A program made the translations under genes and the position numbers. Shown here piece by piece: positions 24,322-36,285 of a DNA stretch of 64,000 nucleotides (its first letter is position 1; every line of letters starts with the position of its first letter). The DNA comes from Tanypteryx hageni (Eukaryota; Arthropoda; Insecta; Odonata; Petaluridae): assembly GCA_028673005.1 (NCBI GenBank), contig CM054118.1, forward strand, positions 8,083,082 through 8,147,081, given 5' to 3'. The notes under the pieces were generated by a model. That model was not told the origin of the DNA. It saw only the letters and a program-made list of their open reading frames with translations, and ran no database searches.

Positions 24322-27300
24322 AACGTGACATCTTTTAAATAAATTGACTCAGCTTTCGCATAAACGGTTCTCATAGACCTTCAAAACTTCACTTATATTA
24401 ATGTCTATATCTGACTTCATTAATTGCTTGTTAATACTTGTTTTTCCTCATACTCGTAGTGAATCCTTTAACTGCATAAGCCAGCAATTATAAATATTTC
24501 ATGGGCTCATGGCAATGTTAGAACAATTTTTCATAATTTCGACGTACTACTCGTAAATAAAACCGAGTGCGTTCAGTTTTCTCATCACTTTTCACGACTA
24601 TTCGGAGTTCTCTCGGTTATGAATTCGTTTCTCCCTAAAAAGTGAACTAAACTACGTTTTTGTTCGAAAAATTGTTATTCTCGTAGATCTCTGGTGAAAA
24701 TTTCGGATGAATTTATCTTAATTAAAACAATTAGATGTCGTTAGGTCATCTTCTTGATCTAATATGCTACCAAAACTCTTTTAGGATTAATGTAAAACTT
24801 GGAGAAATGCTTTTAATTCCAAATTACTCCTTCAAATTATCCTCTTTTCTCACGAGGTTTTAACAACACCTTCGATTTCTGATAAGATTTTGATTGAATA
24901 TTGGGCAAACTCTGATTTTCAAAAACTCTCGCGCTGCGGAGGAGGGAAATCTACCCATTTTCGATTCGATGTTATTGGTGTTCTGTGAAATAAGAAAATC
25001 AATTCGTCGCAGAAAATCTTCATTAACTCAAATGTCAGAATTAAAAAGCATACGCGAATATAATTCTCAGACAATAAACTTTTACAATCGAGATTTCATA
25101 TACGTACATATGCTACGTGGTATTCATTATAACGGTAAGAGGAGGAAATCGTTTTGAATATCTCAGAAAATGCATTATGCTTTTTCCAATCTCAACGTAT
25201 ATGTGGGATCTATGCATGAAAATACCGGTAATTTTGTTACATGCTAAGATAAATTGAGCACAAAGAAAGGACATCCTGTCCCTTCTTTTTTCAGCACATG
25301 TAACCAGAAGGATAATTTGGCGAAGGATATCTTTTTCCGAACCCGATATTTACAATGCACGGTGTACCTGATTAACGATCCTTTCGATCCCAAATCCAGA
25401 GAAAATCTTGTCCTCTCATTATTTTCTTTCCAAAAAACACACGGGGCAGAGTTAACCAATCTTCCACTTCGAGAATCCCCTTTTCTGCACAAACCATATC
25501 CTCAGCCTCTCTCTCTTTCATCTGCCTTTAATTACCGACCTCCCGGAAGCGTCGATCGATTCTCTTTTTTTTCCTGCCACTCCTCCCTCCCTCCATCCCT
25601 CCCACTCTCATTCGCCCCAACCTTTCCCTTCATCCTTATCATACGCTTTAAAGCCATCCCGTCGGGGCCGACGACTCACTCGACCGATCGCCCCGAAAAC
25701 TATTCATCAAAGATTTCTTTATCCCTTCGATTCGGTGTCAGCTCCTCTACATATTTTAACCACGAGTACCTAACAAGATCCTGTCGGGGAAGGAAATTTT
25801 TAAAAAGTATTTTTAAATATGATATATTCTTTCTCGCTAACAAACGAGATGTGCCTGAAAGAGTTTCGAATTTGACGAACTTCTATAGGTGACGGTGTTT
25901 ATTTTTTATAAAATAAATGTAGGCTGGTGGTTTCTAAAACATTTTTTGTAGTTGCGGCAGCCTTTCGAAGATTAGCGAGATTTCTTCTCGACCACAGCGA
26001 TTGAATTGGAAGGAAACGCATGAGACGCCGTTCCATTTGCTACAAACTGAAGTTCATAGCGTTGTAAAAGAATCAGATGAGAATGTGCCTGTTACTAGCG
26101 TTCACGTTGTTAAAATATTCCGAAAATCTTGTTCGCACGTAATGATTTCAAATGTTACGTTGGCAAATTAAAAGTTTGATCAGATTCTTAAGCAATCACG
26201 TTGTCCGAATATCTGAACCAATTAGAATTGGTATATGCATGTTTCACTTGTGTCAGTTACAGTTCCAGTTTTCAGCAGTTTACACGTGTTTTACTTGTAG
26301 CTATGTTTTGTTAAATCAATTTACATTAAATTAAAACCACTTTCAGTTATTAATGAAATGTGTGTATTGAAATAAGGTAATGAATAAATCTCAAATAACT
26401 TTAACTAAAAACTAGCGAGCCCGTTGTTAAAATTTTCCAATTCGACCACTGCTCACCTCCTCCTTGAAACGAGGTTTTATATTTTTACACATACAGTCAC
26501 CGCAAAGTTTGGACGCATTCACTTGTTGGTATCACATCATCATTTACTTATTAGAGGAAATATCATTGCCTTAATGATCTAAAAGCACTTCCATAACATT
26601 CACTTATGAATTTAGAGTATTTTTCGGCATCCCTAACAATCTGTTGCTGCACTCTATCAGGGATAAAGGTGTAAACTGCTGAAGGACATTGAAAATTTGT
26701 GAGTTCTTAAGTATGACTACAGTCTTTGTGAAATGGCCATAAAAACCAAATATTATGTACAACAAAGCCTACAAGAGCCAATAAAGAAGTGGTTGTACAC
26801 CTAACAGCTAAATAACCAAAATTTTCGGATAGGATGGCGAAAACATAAAGGGCGTCGTTTACAATGACTATATCACATTAATTCGTTTTCCTACATCATT
26901 GTCGAAAGGATTAGGATTTTACGGTTTCTCACTTTCATTTTTGTTTATAAGCCATGGCTCTAGAACCCAATATTATTATAACTAACGTTAACGATACCTC
27001 GGCATGCTAGACATGCATGAATGTAGTAGAACAATTATTTTCTTTGAATCATAAAAATCATTAATTAAGTAAACCAAATCGTGTAGTAATATTCAATAAC
27101 ACATCGGTAAATACTTTACACAGGTGATTAGCCAGTCAAAAAACATACGTCTGCCCAAGAGACGGAAATATTCTTTTCTCTACGGTAACGTTGTAGGATG
27201 TCATTTATCTTTTTACGAAAACTTTTGGACCACTGATCCTCTGCAATGGCACCGTGATCATAAAATCGAAAATATCCTTTTTCATTGACGAAAGTAGCAG

Positions 27301-28499
27301 AGAAATTTTTTATCCCGTACGTCAGTGCGATTTGCTCCTTCATCTTCTTCCGCATCGGGAAGATCTTATTCATTTCCATCCCCATATTCTCTTCCTTTCA
27401 CCCGGAAACCTCTCATGTATCATATCTCTACTCCGTTTCTTTCTAACACATTCTTCTTAAACCACATTTCTCTCTCTCTCTCTTTATCTCTCTCTCCTTC
27501 TCTCTTTATCTCTCATTTTTCACCGTAGCACTCTCATCCCAGTGATTTCCCTGACGGCTTCCCCACACTCGTATTTTTTTGGAGATTGTTGCTCCCGTTG
27601 TCCGTATTCGCAAGGCATGAATTACGTGCCACAGGTAGCTTCTCGTGAACTTCCGAGGTAAATTCAATCAAATAGAAAATTACGTCAAGAGAAGGCTCTA
27701 TTTTATTTTGGACGGAAATAAATGGAGAGCAAAGTTATGCGAGCAAAAGTGCAGTATGGCGAGGAAAGTATACATACATAGAATTTAAACAAAATGTCTT
27801 AGGCAACATACAAATGACATATACCTCAAAGATCATTCGACGTGCCACAGTACAGAACATGAATATCAAGTTGATGATGCATTACTTTCGATTTTGCAAA
27901 AAAAAATACAGGCCGAATAGAATATAAAGTACTATTTCTGCGATCTATATAGTTCTTCACGACAGAAAGTCATTGCCAATTTTTCAAACAAAAGTTACAG
28001 CAAACGAATCGCGAAGATTTTTAAGATGTAATTACCAAATGAGAAATTGATCATGGCATGCTGACGTCAAATCAATAGTACTAGTGAAGAATTTTTCTTA
28101 TATTAATGCACTCATGCATTTTCATAGCGAATAGATGAGTGCATTTAATGAAACGGCACACGTACATGCCGTAAAACTACTTCCTATCTCATGAAAATGA
28201 CAACATTTCGAGAAAAAGATATCAAATTTCTCTCGCAAATCCGAAAGATATGCTATGACGTAAACACACCTATTTACTCGGAAACGATTCATTTTTTTCG
28301 CTCTAAATGTATTTCCAAGAAGCAACATGCTTCCTATCCTTCCCCACATTTCTCCTTCCTCCCTCCTTAACACAAATGGTTTTACACCCTTCGGCCGCAT
28401 GTTATGAACTCTCCAACCTCCTGGCGGTTGGCTCAATCGCATTGCCAGCTTTGCTTCAAATGCGAGACTAGGCTGTTTACACTCGGCTCATTTTACTCT
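24322..28499. other. Non-coding stretch
   Basis: Four kilobases without a supported gene. A CT tract lies at 27465-27520. The 212-codon frame at 25254-25892 has no domain and runs through a CT-rich patch (25500-25620). The 85-codon frame at 27128-27385 (minus) and others likewise show no motif. Confidence 0.5.
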
Positions 28500-30440
28500 T
28501 CTTTAGCCCCTTGTTACAAAGAGGCACCAACCCCTCCCTACAAGCGGGGACGCTTGTTGCTAGGAAGGGTTTCCAGCGAATCAAGGCTGGCGATGGGTCG
28601 CTTATAGCAGTCCCACCACCTAACCTTGATATCACCCAGCTGCTGAACCTCTTTGTGCCTCGATGCTGCTGCCATGCAGTAGAATTCCTTGGACATCCTC
28701 GGCAGGAGGACGTCCAGGGACTCCACATTTCCGTCTATGTGCAACCTGCTGACGCTTTCGTATCGGCATCGACCGAGTATCAGCCGAAGTGCACTGTTCT
28801 GCACCAATTGCAGCCTGTAGAGGGTGGTTTTGGGCACTCCAGACCAGACCGGCACTGCGTAAGTGATGATGGGCCTCACGCAGCTCAGGTAGAGGCCTCT
28901 CTTGGTGTCAGCCGACAAGACACCCGGGCGCAGGATCGGACGAAGCCTCGCCAGCGCCCCGAGTGCCTTGTGGCGGACGCGCTCAACCTGAGGCTTCCAG
29001 AGAAGCCTCCGGTCTAGCACCACTCCCAGGTATATGACTTCTGGGCTCCAGGGGATAACCCCCCCCCCCCCTCCCATCACTGACAAATCGACTCCAGGCG
29101 GCGCTCCTCTTCCAGGGTGGAAGATGACGGCCTAGGTCTTTCCAGGGTTTACTACAATGCGCCATCGACGATACCAGGATACCAGTTCGTCGACGTTGCA
29201 CTGCAGCGTCTCCACGGCCACGTACTTTTTCGAAGACCGCGACAGGAGCGCCGCATCATCCGCGTACAGGGCAAGCGTAGTGTTCCACCCAAGATCCCGA
29301 GGTGGATCTTGGGTGAAGATGTTAAAGAGTATTGGCCCCAGGACGGACCCCTGCGGGACACCGGCGCAGAATCGCCGCAGTCCCGATCCGACCTGGAGCC
29401 AAAACACCCTCAACGTCCTGCCCTGTAAGTACGACTCTATGAGCCGCACTAACCACGCAGAAAACTGGAGTCGATGCAACTTCAACAGGAGAGCTGGGTG
29501 CCACACGCGGCCGAAGGCCTTCGAGATGTCGAAGAAAGCCCCTGCGACCGCGTGGTTCCTGTTGAAGGCGTCAGTGATAAAGTGGGTCACCCTACCCAGT
29601 TGCTGGGTAGTGGAGTGCCCCTCCCGAAAGCCAAACTGCTCGTCCGGGAAAATATTCTTCTCCCGGACGATATCCTGCAGCGGATTCCGGACAAGACGCT
29701 CAAAGATCTTCCCAAAGCCCGCCAGGAGAGAGATTGGCCGGATGTCCCCGGGACCAACCTCCGTCCCCGGCAACTTCGGGAGACAGATGATCTTTGCCCT
29801 CTTCCAGGCAGACGGAAAATATGGAATCCCGACACAACCGTTGTAAATGGCGGACAGGAATTCTACTGCTGCGACAGGAAGCTGTCGCAGGACGATGTTG
29901 GGGATGGTATCATCCCCGGGAGCCCTCCTCGTCTCAAGGCGACGGATCACTGCAACGATCTCGCACACCTCGAAGCGAGGGAGCTCCGCAGCATCGAGCA
30001 AGGGGCCGCGGTCAAGCGTCCCGAGTTCCCGTGCGATGTCCTCTTCGACCTCGTCCGACTCTGCTGTGACTGGGTTTGGGCAGAATACCCCCTCAAGATA
30101 TTCGGCCATCAACCCGGCTTTCTCCTCCGGAGTCCTTGCAACGGAGTCCCCCTGGATGATCAGGGGGTCCCTCCGCTGGGCAACGCAAAGCCTCCTACAG
30201 ATTTTCCAGATGGACTGGTCCTCCAGGAAAAGCGTGGAGAGATGTAGTTCCCACGCGTCCGAGCGCACGTCTTTCAACATGTCTCGGACCGTCCTGTTGA
30301 GGGAGTCCATCTGGATCCTGAGGTTCAACGCACGGTGGCGCTGCCACCTCCGCCGCACGCTGTTGCGCAGCGTGATCGTCTGCTTGACGACACGAGGCAA
30401 AGCAATGCGTATAAAACTCAATTGTAAGTTGGAAAGACGG
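28500..30440 (-). mobile_element. Jockey-clade non-LTR retrotransposon, 5'-truncated
   Basis: A GC-rich block in AT-rich surroundings holding the reverse transcriptase and C-terminal part of a Jockey-like ORF2 on the minus strand. The endonuclease and ORF1 are missing. Homology seems to stop near 30420-30440, where a plus-strand RTE-like fragment begins. No poly-A or target duplication could be recognised at the 3' end, so the limits are approximate. The compositional contrast suggests a fairly recent arrival or an element with its own codon habit. Confidence 0.88.
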
Positions 30441-30472
30441 AAGCTGTTAAGGAAGCCTATGCCTGTCATCAA
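28538..30472 (-). pseudogene. Jockey-like ORF2 reverse transcriptase, one internal stop
   Basis: Reverse transcriptase for target-primed integration. From the codon at 30470-30472, residues about 40-50 hold the basic RRRWQRHR stretch found just before Jockey RT. The RT motifs follow in order: APGDDTIPN (184-192), DEQFGFREGHSTTQQ (277-291), FFDISKAFGRVWH with catalytic Asp 315 (the second Asp of the usual AFDRVWH is Gly here), GVPQGSVLGP (371-380) and YADD (403-406). A TAG at 29132-29134 ends the first 446 codons, but the same frame runs on unbroken to 28538 through YLGVVLDRR and a typical Jockey C-terminus. A 13-C run on the plus strand (about 29059-29071) encodes a Gly run and keeps frame. 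The first codons, upstream of residue about 18, are probably not Jockey. Confidence 0.93.
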
Positions 30473-30557
30473 ATCACAAGAGCTAAAAGAGAGAAAAGAA
30501 GAATTTCAGCTTGAACTCTATAATCGATTCAATGTACTAGAGCAGTGGTCAATTTAA
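30430..30557 (+). pseudogene. Possible RTE-type retrotransposon fragment (pre-RT region)
   Basis: In one plus-strand frame this reads KSQELKERKEEFQLELYNRF, ending in VLEQW and a stop. RTE-type polyproteins have a similar segment (basic run, then EFQLEL.NRF..L) between endonuclease and RT. It sits head-on against the truncated end of the Jockey-like copy. The assignment rests on one short motif from memory of the family, so it is tentative. Confidence 0.4.
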
Positions 30558-32324
30558 TTCAATCTAATTAATAAAATGTCCTCCAATTGGGAATCGATTT
30601 ATAGGAAGGAATGGATATGTGACTAGCAGGAATAACTACGGGAAAGAGATAGTAAAAAAGAGATAGTAAAAAAGAGCAGTAGGGAGAGTCTTAAGAGGAT
30701 ATGGGGGTGAAGAGAATGAGATAAGGAGGCAAGGGATTGAGGAAGCGTTGAGTGAGAAGGGATGATATTTATATAGGGAATTATTAAATGCACCTATATA
30801 GATGAATATATTAACAATGATTGCCGTTGCTGTCATTTTGTACCTCTATCCCAATCCATGATGATAACGGTCTGAAGGACCTATCGTTAACCGTTCCCGT
30901 GAGCAGTGACCCACTTTTCCGGTGGCAGATACAATGCGTGCGTTACTTGCGATAATATGTGCATAATAGAGAAGATGACCGCCGAAATCCAAAACGTAAA
31001 ACTTTTCCAAAAAGAAGAAATTCAATTAAGTTGAATTATACTGCTATTATTATCTACTAGCCTAGAGTTGAATAGCCTATTATATTCTCTTTCCCATTCT
31101 GCTTTATCTCCAACTTCATAGCAATCCCCTCCCTCTCCCAATTTCTTCCATCCTTCTTCACAACTCGGGGAGATTCGTCGAAGATGATTAAGACGATTAG
31201 AAAAAGAGTTGCTTTTTTAAATGTATGCAAATTAATCAGGAAAATGCTGACAACAATAGAATCCAACTATACCGATTATCAATGACCTACAATGATAAAA
31301 TTAATAAAAACGTGAATCTTTGAAGAAATTCCATTGAGAAATAAAATTCGATGATTAGAAAATTTATCTACTATCTTTTATCTTTAAGGTCATGTAAATA
31401 TCGCGCCAATATCTTACTTAGAGATTTTAAAATAATAGCCATTAAAGTTTGCATGTGAGGACATAGACTTTTACGTTTTTCCATGGGAAATGGAGACGAA
31501 ACTGAATTCACACCACTGTACTAAATATCCTCTTGAAATCAAACACACACAGAAAGAAAATTATACTTACATATTCTGCGCGTCATGAACTGTCTGTCCT
31601 TCTTCAATCAGAGTCTCTAATGTGCGTTTTTGCAGTCAGCAAAATACTTTACTAAAAATAACAAATTCACATAAATCCTTACTCCCAATTCAGTTTTAAG
31701 CAACGAATGCTAATATGTGTGCTCTTTTTGTTTAAGATGCACTATATAAATTTACTAACCTGTAAAAGAAGATAACATAAGTAAGAATACCACAAAAGCA
31801 CGACTGTGGAGCGATCCTTCCTGGATAATTTTTAGAGAAAGATTACCAGGATATAAGGGTCCAGTGCATAGGGGAAAGGGATGAAAGTCAATGGAGACAA
31901 TAGCCTCCAACTTTAAACAAAATCCAAGTTAATAATCGTAAAACATTTTTACTCGAACACTCCATGGGGTAGGCTCAGAGGTAGGGTACAAACACAATTA
32001 GCGGCTGTCTTCAAAGTACAGTTAAGTTCCTTTCCACTAGCCTCGTTTAAACAGGGTTCTGTTCTTAGCAGGACGTATCCTTGACCCTCTCCCTATAAAT
32101 TGAGACGCTAATGGAAAATCCCACCACTGAACCAACGGATATTATCACAAAGATGCAGCTCTGCAAAGGCTTAGGAGAATGTATTCTCAAGACAACCATT
32201 AGCCTTTGCCTTATTCGATGTTGAAAAGTGATGCTATCAAAAAGAACTCATATTAAAGCAAAAGGAGAAACCCTTCATTTTCTCCCGCTGTTTCCGCAAG
32301 CCAAAAAAATGGAACGAAATAAAT
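30558..32324. other. Non-coding stretch
   Basis: AT-rich, no gene supported. A short duplicated AAAAAAGAGATAGTAA-type word lies at about 30645-30670. Otherwise I see nothing. Confidence 0.5.
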
Positions 32325-32430
32325 AACTGTTTTCGGTTTCGGTTCGGGTTCAGAAAAATATATTTTCGGTTCGGATTCGGTTTCTCTCCAGCTAAAATAA
32401 CGGTTTTCTCGGTTTCGGTTTGCTTTCGGT
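32325..32430 (+). repeat. (CGGTTT)-like simple repeat patch
   Basis: Irregular repeats of TTTCGGTTTCGGTT and TTCGGTTCGG words, interrupted by AT-rich bases. It lies immediately upstream of an RTE-like fragment and may be an old microsatellite or an element end. Confidence 0.7.
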
Positions 32431-32456
32431 TAGATGCCCTGCTTCAAATGTATTTT

Positions 32457-32755
32457 GATTTCGCCCAATCCAGAGAACTAGCTGGATTTCGCAATGGATA
32501 TAATACGATGGACCACATTCAGGTTGTAGAGAGATAATTAGTCGGACTAATGAGTATGAGTTGCCCCTCTTTATGTGCTTCATGCGACTACGAGAAAGTA
32601 TTCGACTCTATTCAAACTTTGTCGGTGCTAAATGCACTGAAGAATCCAGGGATATAAGAAACGTACATAATTTTAATATAGAATACTTATAAAAACGCAA
32701 CATCTTCTGTTCAGCTGTATGAAGAAACAAGTAGCTTTAAGACCGAAAAGTATAA
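32457..32755 (+). pseudogene. RTE-clade reverse transcriptase fragment, decayed
   Basis: In the frame starting at 32457 the translation includes AGFRNGYNTMDHIQVVER and then CDYEKVFDSIQTLSVLNALK. These match the RTE order (AGFRxGYSTMDHIQ, followed by DYEKAFDSI...W.VL.AL), including the catalytic Asp of motif A. Three in-frame stops interrupt it (after VVER, after KNPGI and shortly beyond), so it is an old dead copy of only about 100 codons. Neither end of the element can be fixed. Confidence 0.82.
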
Positions 32756-34396
32756 ACCAAGTATAAATCTATTTTGCCATTCCCCATTTTAAGCGATTAT
32801 AGTAAGCAGTCCGCAGAATGGGCGTATAAATTCAAGGAAATGCCAAAAATATCATTGGTATTTTGTCTAAATCAGTTGACGCGAACATTTATGTGGTGAG
32901 AACAATAAAATTAGAAAACCACATTTTCCTCTCCATGGGTCTTAAATTATCTGTGAGATAACAATTTATGTAAAAATGTATTCTGAGATACCAATCACCT
33001 AAACGAAGGAAACATTGCACCTGGAATCGAATCCTGGTACTTCAGAGAAAAAGAATGCCTTGTTTCCCTTCAAGTTTTAAATTTACAATCCCTACCAAAT
33101 TTTCGCGTATTTGGTGGCCGCCGTGAGCGCAAGTCATTCCGCTGCTATCGATTTATTCGTACAAAGGACAACTTCTTCTACGAAAACGTCTGCGAGACCA
33201 CCTAATAAGGAGTTAGTTATGGGCATAAAAATTCCAGAAAATCTCATCCATAACATCATATATTAAATCGGTCACTATGACTAATCTACCGGAAAACAGC
33301 AATTAAAACCCCATATTTTTCTCTCCCAAGCTCTTGTATGAACTGCGAGGTAAAGATTAAATAAATTATTAGGATTGAGTATAATATTTTAAAATGAAAG
33401 TTCACGAGAGCACGCAACCACGACATAGTTTTGGAGATAAATATTCAAGAACAGCAAAATTTTTATAAAGCTTTGTACGTACATAAATCCCATAAAAACG
33501 CCTTTGCTATCTCCCATTTATGGAGCATATTTTTCCTCCTTATTTATTATTATGCAGGTTAACCCTTAACTACCGATACTAAGTTTATTCACGTTAATAC
33601 CGCCGCCACGTCTCAAAACCTACTTCCTCTTCTCACCCACATATCTCGGTGATAAAGCATGCTAAGAGCGCTAAACTGTATTCCTTTGTTTAACATCTAA
33701 TTGCCAAATAGTTTCCATTTTTTGTCCAAAAACTTGGCCAAACCAAACCATTTCAATTGGCAATATATGTAAACAGTAGCATAAGAAAAGAAAGAAAATA
33801 GTTGATCCAGTATTTTAATACAAATTTATTTAGTCTTAAAAGTAAAAAAATTATTGCAATTTTATGTTTTTAAGGGTATATAAGTACATTAATATTAAAA
33901 AGATTACAAGAAAACAAAAATATCGTTAAAAATAATGTCAACGACGCGTCGGCTGTGAGACGAACGTAACGACTTTAACGACTGCTGCCACTCAACTGAT
34001 CGTTTCGAACCACTACAGATACTCCATCTATAGCCATTTAAGTGATATTTATCTTACGATTTATGATTTGAAAAAGATATGAATATAAATACATATATAT
34101 ATATATATATTTGTGTGTGTGTGTGTGTGTTTCATAATTATTTCTTTGTTCGATGAAAAGTAAAAGTAAATATACTCTAAAACTACATGCAAAATAAAAA
34201 TGTACCCTAGTTAATTTTATATAAGAAAAAATGATTAATACGGTATGAAAAATATATAAATATATATAAATATATTATCCTAGTTCTCAACAAACGTATA
34301 ATTAAAAGGGGTAGGTAAAAACATTTGAGGGGCGACAAATTATAGTAACTTGCCTCCGGCGTAATTTCAGGGCACGGTCCTGCATACATACATGCA
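32756..34396. other. Non-coding stretch
   Basis: No gene supported. A B-box-like word on the minus strand (complement of GGAATCGAATC, 33023-33033) may mark a decayed tRNA-derived repeat, but no A box or arms are clear. A short (TA)n and (TG)n pair lies at 34092-34130. Confidence 0.5.
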
Positions 34397-34409
34397 TATA
34401 CATATATAC

Positions 34410-34486
<77 letters not shown>
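34397..34486. repeat. (TA)n microsatellite, left of LINE
   Basis: About 90 bp of TA repeat with two or three interruptions at its left side. It directly abuts the 5' end of the LINE copy; a second (TA)n tract abuts the 3' end (36212-36281). Confidence 0.95.
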
Positions 34487-34487
<1 letters not shown>

Positions 34488-36176
34488 GATATGATGTAGA
34501 TTTAGAACTGGAATTAGAAGATAAGAAGTCTAATGGAATTTGTGGTAAAGGAATTATGAATACGGATGGGAAGATAGTCTCAGAAACAAAGGATGTAGCA
34601 CAGGTATGGGAAGAATACATTAAGGAATTATACAGCAAACAGGCAGGAGCGGCAAAAATAGAACTGGAAAATGAGGAAAACATTGAAGAAGACAACTTAG
34701 GACCAAGTATTATGGAGAGCGAAGTAGAAAAGGCGATAGTGGAACTAAAGAAGGGGAAAGCCACGGGGAGCGATGGAATACCGGCTGAGATACTTAAAGT
34801 CATATGATCAGAAGGACTAAAAGCGATCACGAAATTAATTAATAAGATCTACGACACGGGAGAGTGGCCTCAGGATTTCCTAGAAGTAACAATGATCCCT
34901 CTAAAGAAGAAGCCAAAGGCAGTGCAGTGTAAAGATTACAGAACTATAAGCCTTCTGTCACACACATCGAAGATCATCACGAGGATTCTTAATAAAAGGC
35001 TGGAGAAAAAGGCAGAAGAAATAATAGGGGAAGATCAATTCGGTTTCAGAAAAGGACGAGGAACTAGAGATGCTATAGGTGTAGTTAGAATCATATCAGA
35101 AAGGGCAATAGAATACAGTCAAGATATCTGCGCATGTTTCGTAGACTGGCAGAAGGCCTTTGATAGAGTAAATTGGGTAAAGTTGATGAAGATATTAAAG
35201 GATATAGGTGTAGACTGCAAAGACAGGAGACTGATTAGGAATCTATATGAGAATCAAGTTGTAAAGGTCAGGTTTGAGAATGTGGACACCTGCGGAATAA
35301 ATATCGGTAGAGGAGTAAGACAAGGCTGCTGCCTATCGCCAACCCTATTCAATATATATGGAGAAAGTCTAATGCAAGAAGTTTTAGAAGGCACAGGGGA
35401 TTTCAAAATTGGAGGAAGGATTATAAGAACAGTAAAATACGCAGATGATCAAGTACTTCTAGCAAGAAAGGAAGGGGAGCTACAAGAAATTATAAATAGA
35501 CTAGTGATAACAGGTAGAAAATACGGTACGGAAATAAATACAGAAAAATCCAAGGTCATTCGAATATCGGGTAAAGAAGAGAATCTGAACATAACTATTG
35601 GGGGAAAGCCATTAGAACAAGTTTCAGAATATAAATACCTAGGAAGTATCATAACACGAGAGGCAAAATGTACGGATGAGATCAAAACTAGAATAGGAAA
35701 AGCAAAAGTGGCTTTCAGGAGAAAGAAACAACTACTTACAAGGAATATAAGGGAAGATATCCGCAAGAAGTTGATAAAATGCTACGTATGGAGTATAGCA
35801 TTGTATGGGGCAGAAACATGGACGCTAAGGAAAAATGACATAAAATACTTGGAAAGCTTTGAAATGTGGACTTGGAGGAGAATGCTGAAGATAAAATGGA
35901 CAGATAGGATGAAAAACGATGAAGTGCTACGAAGAATAGGAGAGAAGCGAATGATTATACAGACTATCAGAAAGAGGAAGGCTAACTGGGTTGGACATTA
36001 CCTGAGAAGAGAGTATGATTAAAGACGTGTTAGAAGGAAAACTAGATGGGAAAAGGGAAAGAGGTAGGAAAAGTTTTCAGCTGATAGACGATTTGAAAGG
36101 GAAAGAGAGTTATCAAGATATAAAGAGGACAGCGGAAAATAGGAGTATATGGAGAATCAGGTTTAACCAAAAATAA
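34487..36176 (+). pseudogene. LINE reverse transcriptase, one internal stop and one frameshift
   Basis: The frame is open from the end of the (TA)n tract and has [14 protein letters not shown] just before a TGA at 34805-34807. The same frame then continues from 34808. Counting from the Met codon at 34892, RT motifs are DQFGFRKGRGTRDA (48-61), CFVDWQKAFDRVNW with catalytic Asp 85, GVRQGCCLSPTLFNI (141-155), YADD (183-186) and YKYLGSII. The C-terminal part has a run of Trp-containing blocks (WTWRRMLKIKWTD, KANWVGHYLRR). The frame ends early at 36022 because two bases are missing relative to the 54.6 kb copy, near 36010-36016. The lost tail is still readable in another frame to about 36176 (ending SIWRIRFNQ). 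Confidence 0.93.
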
Positions 36177-36209
36177 TCACGGACCTGTCTACGGACAGAC
36201 TACCTATGA

Positions 36210-36211
<2 letters not shown>
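34487..36211 (+). mobile_element. 5'-truncated LINE inserted in a (TA)n tract
   Basis: A non-LTR retrotransposon copy containing RT and the C-terminal region, lacking endonuclease. Its 3' end (ACGGACCTGTCTACGGA, then CTACCTATGATGAT) matches the end of the copy at 54636-55306, which has a longer (ATG)n tail. Both sides are (TA)n, so a target duplication cannot be told from the repeat. A trinucleotide tail fits RTE-like clades, but I leave the clade open. Confidence 0.9.

Positions 36212-36281
<70 letters not shown>
36212..36281. repeat. (TA)n microsatellite, right of LINE
   Basis: Seventy bases of almost perfect TA repeat starting inside the LINE's ATGATGAT tail. Together with 34397-34486 it brackets the insertion. 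Confidence 0.95.

Positions 36282-36285
<4 letters not shown>

Noticed and set aside
25254..25892. 212-codon open frame
   Set aside because: No domain, part of it is CT-biased, and a competing frame runs antisense. It fits chance in this composition.
29117..30557. Several long plus-strand frames (up to 257 codons) opposite the Jockey-like ORF
   Set aside because: They are antisense shadows caused by the GC-rich coding strand. Only the last about 40 codons (after 30430) may be real, as an RTE-like fragment.
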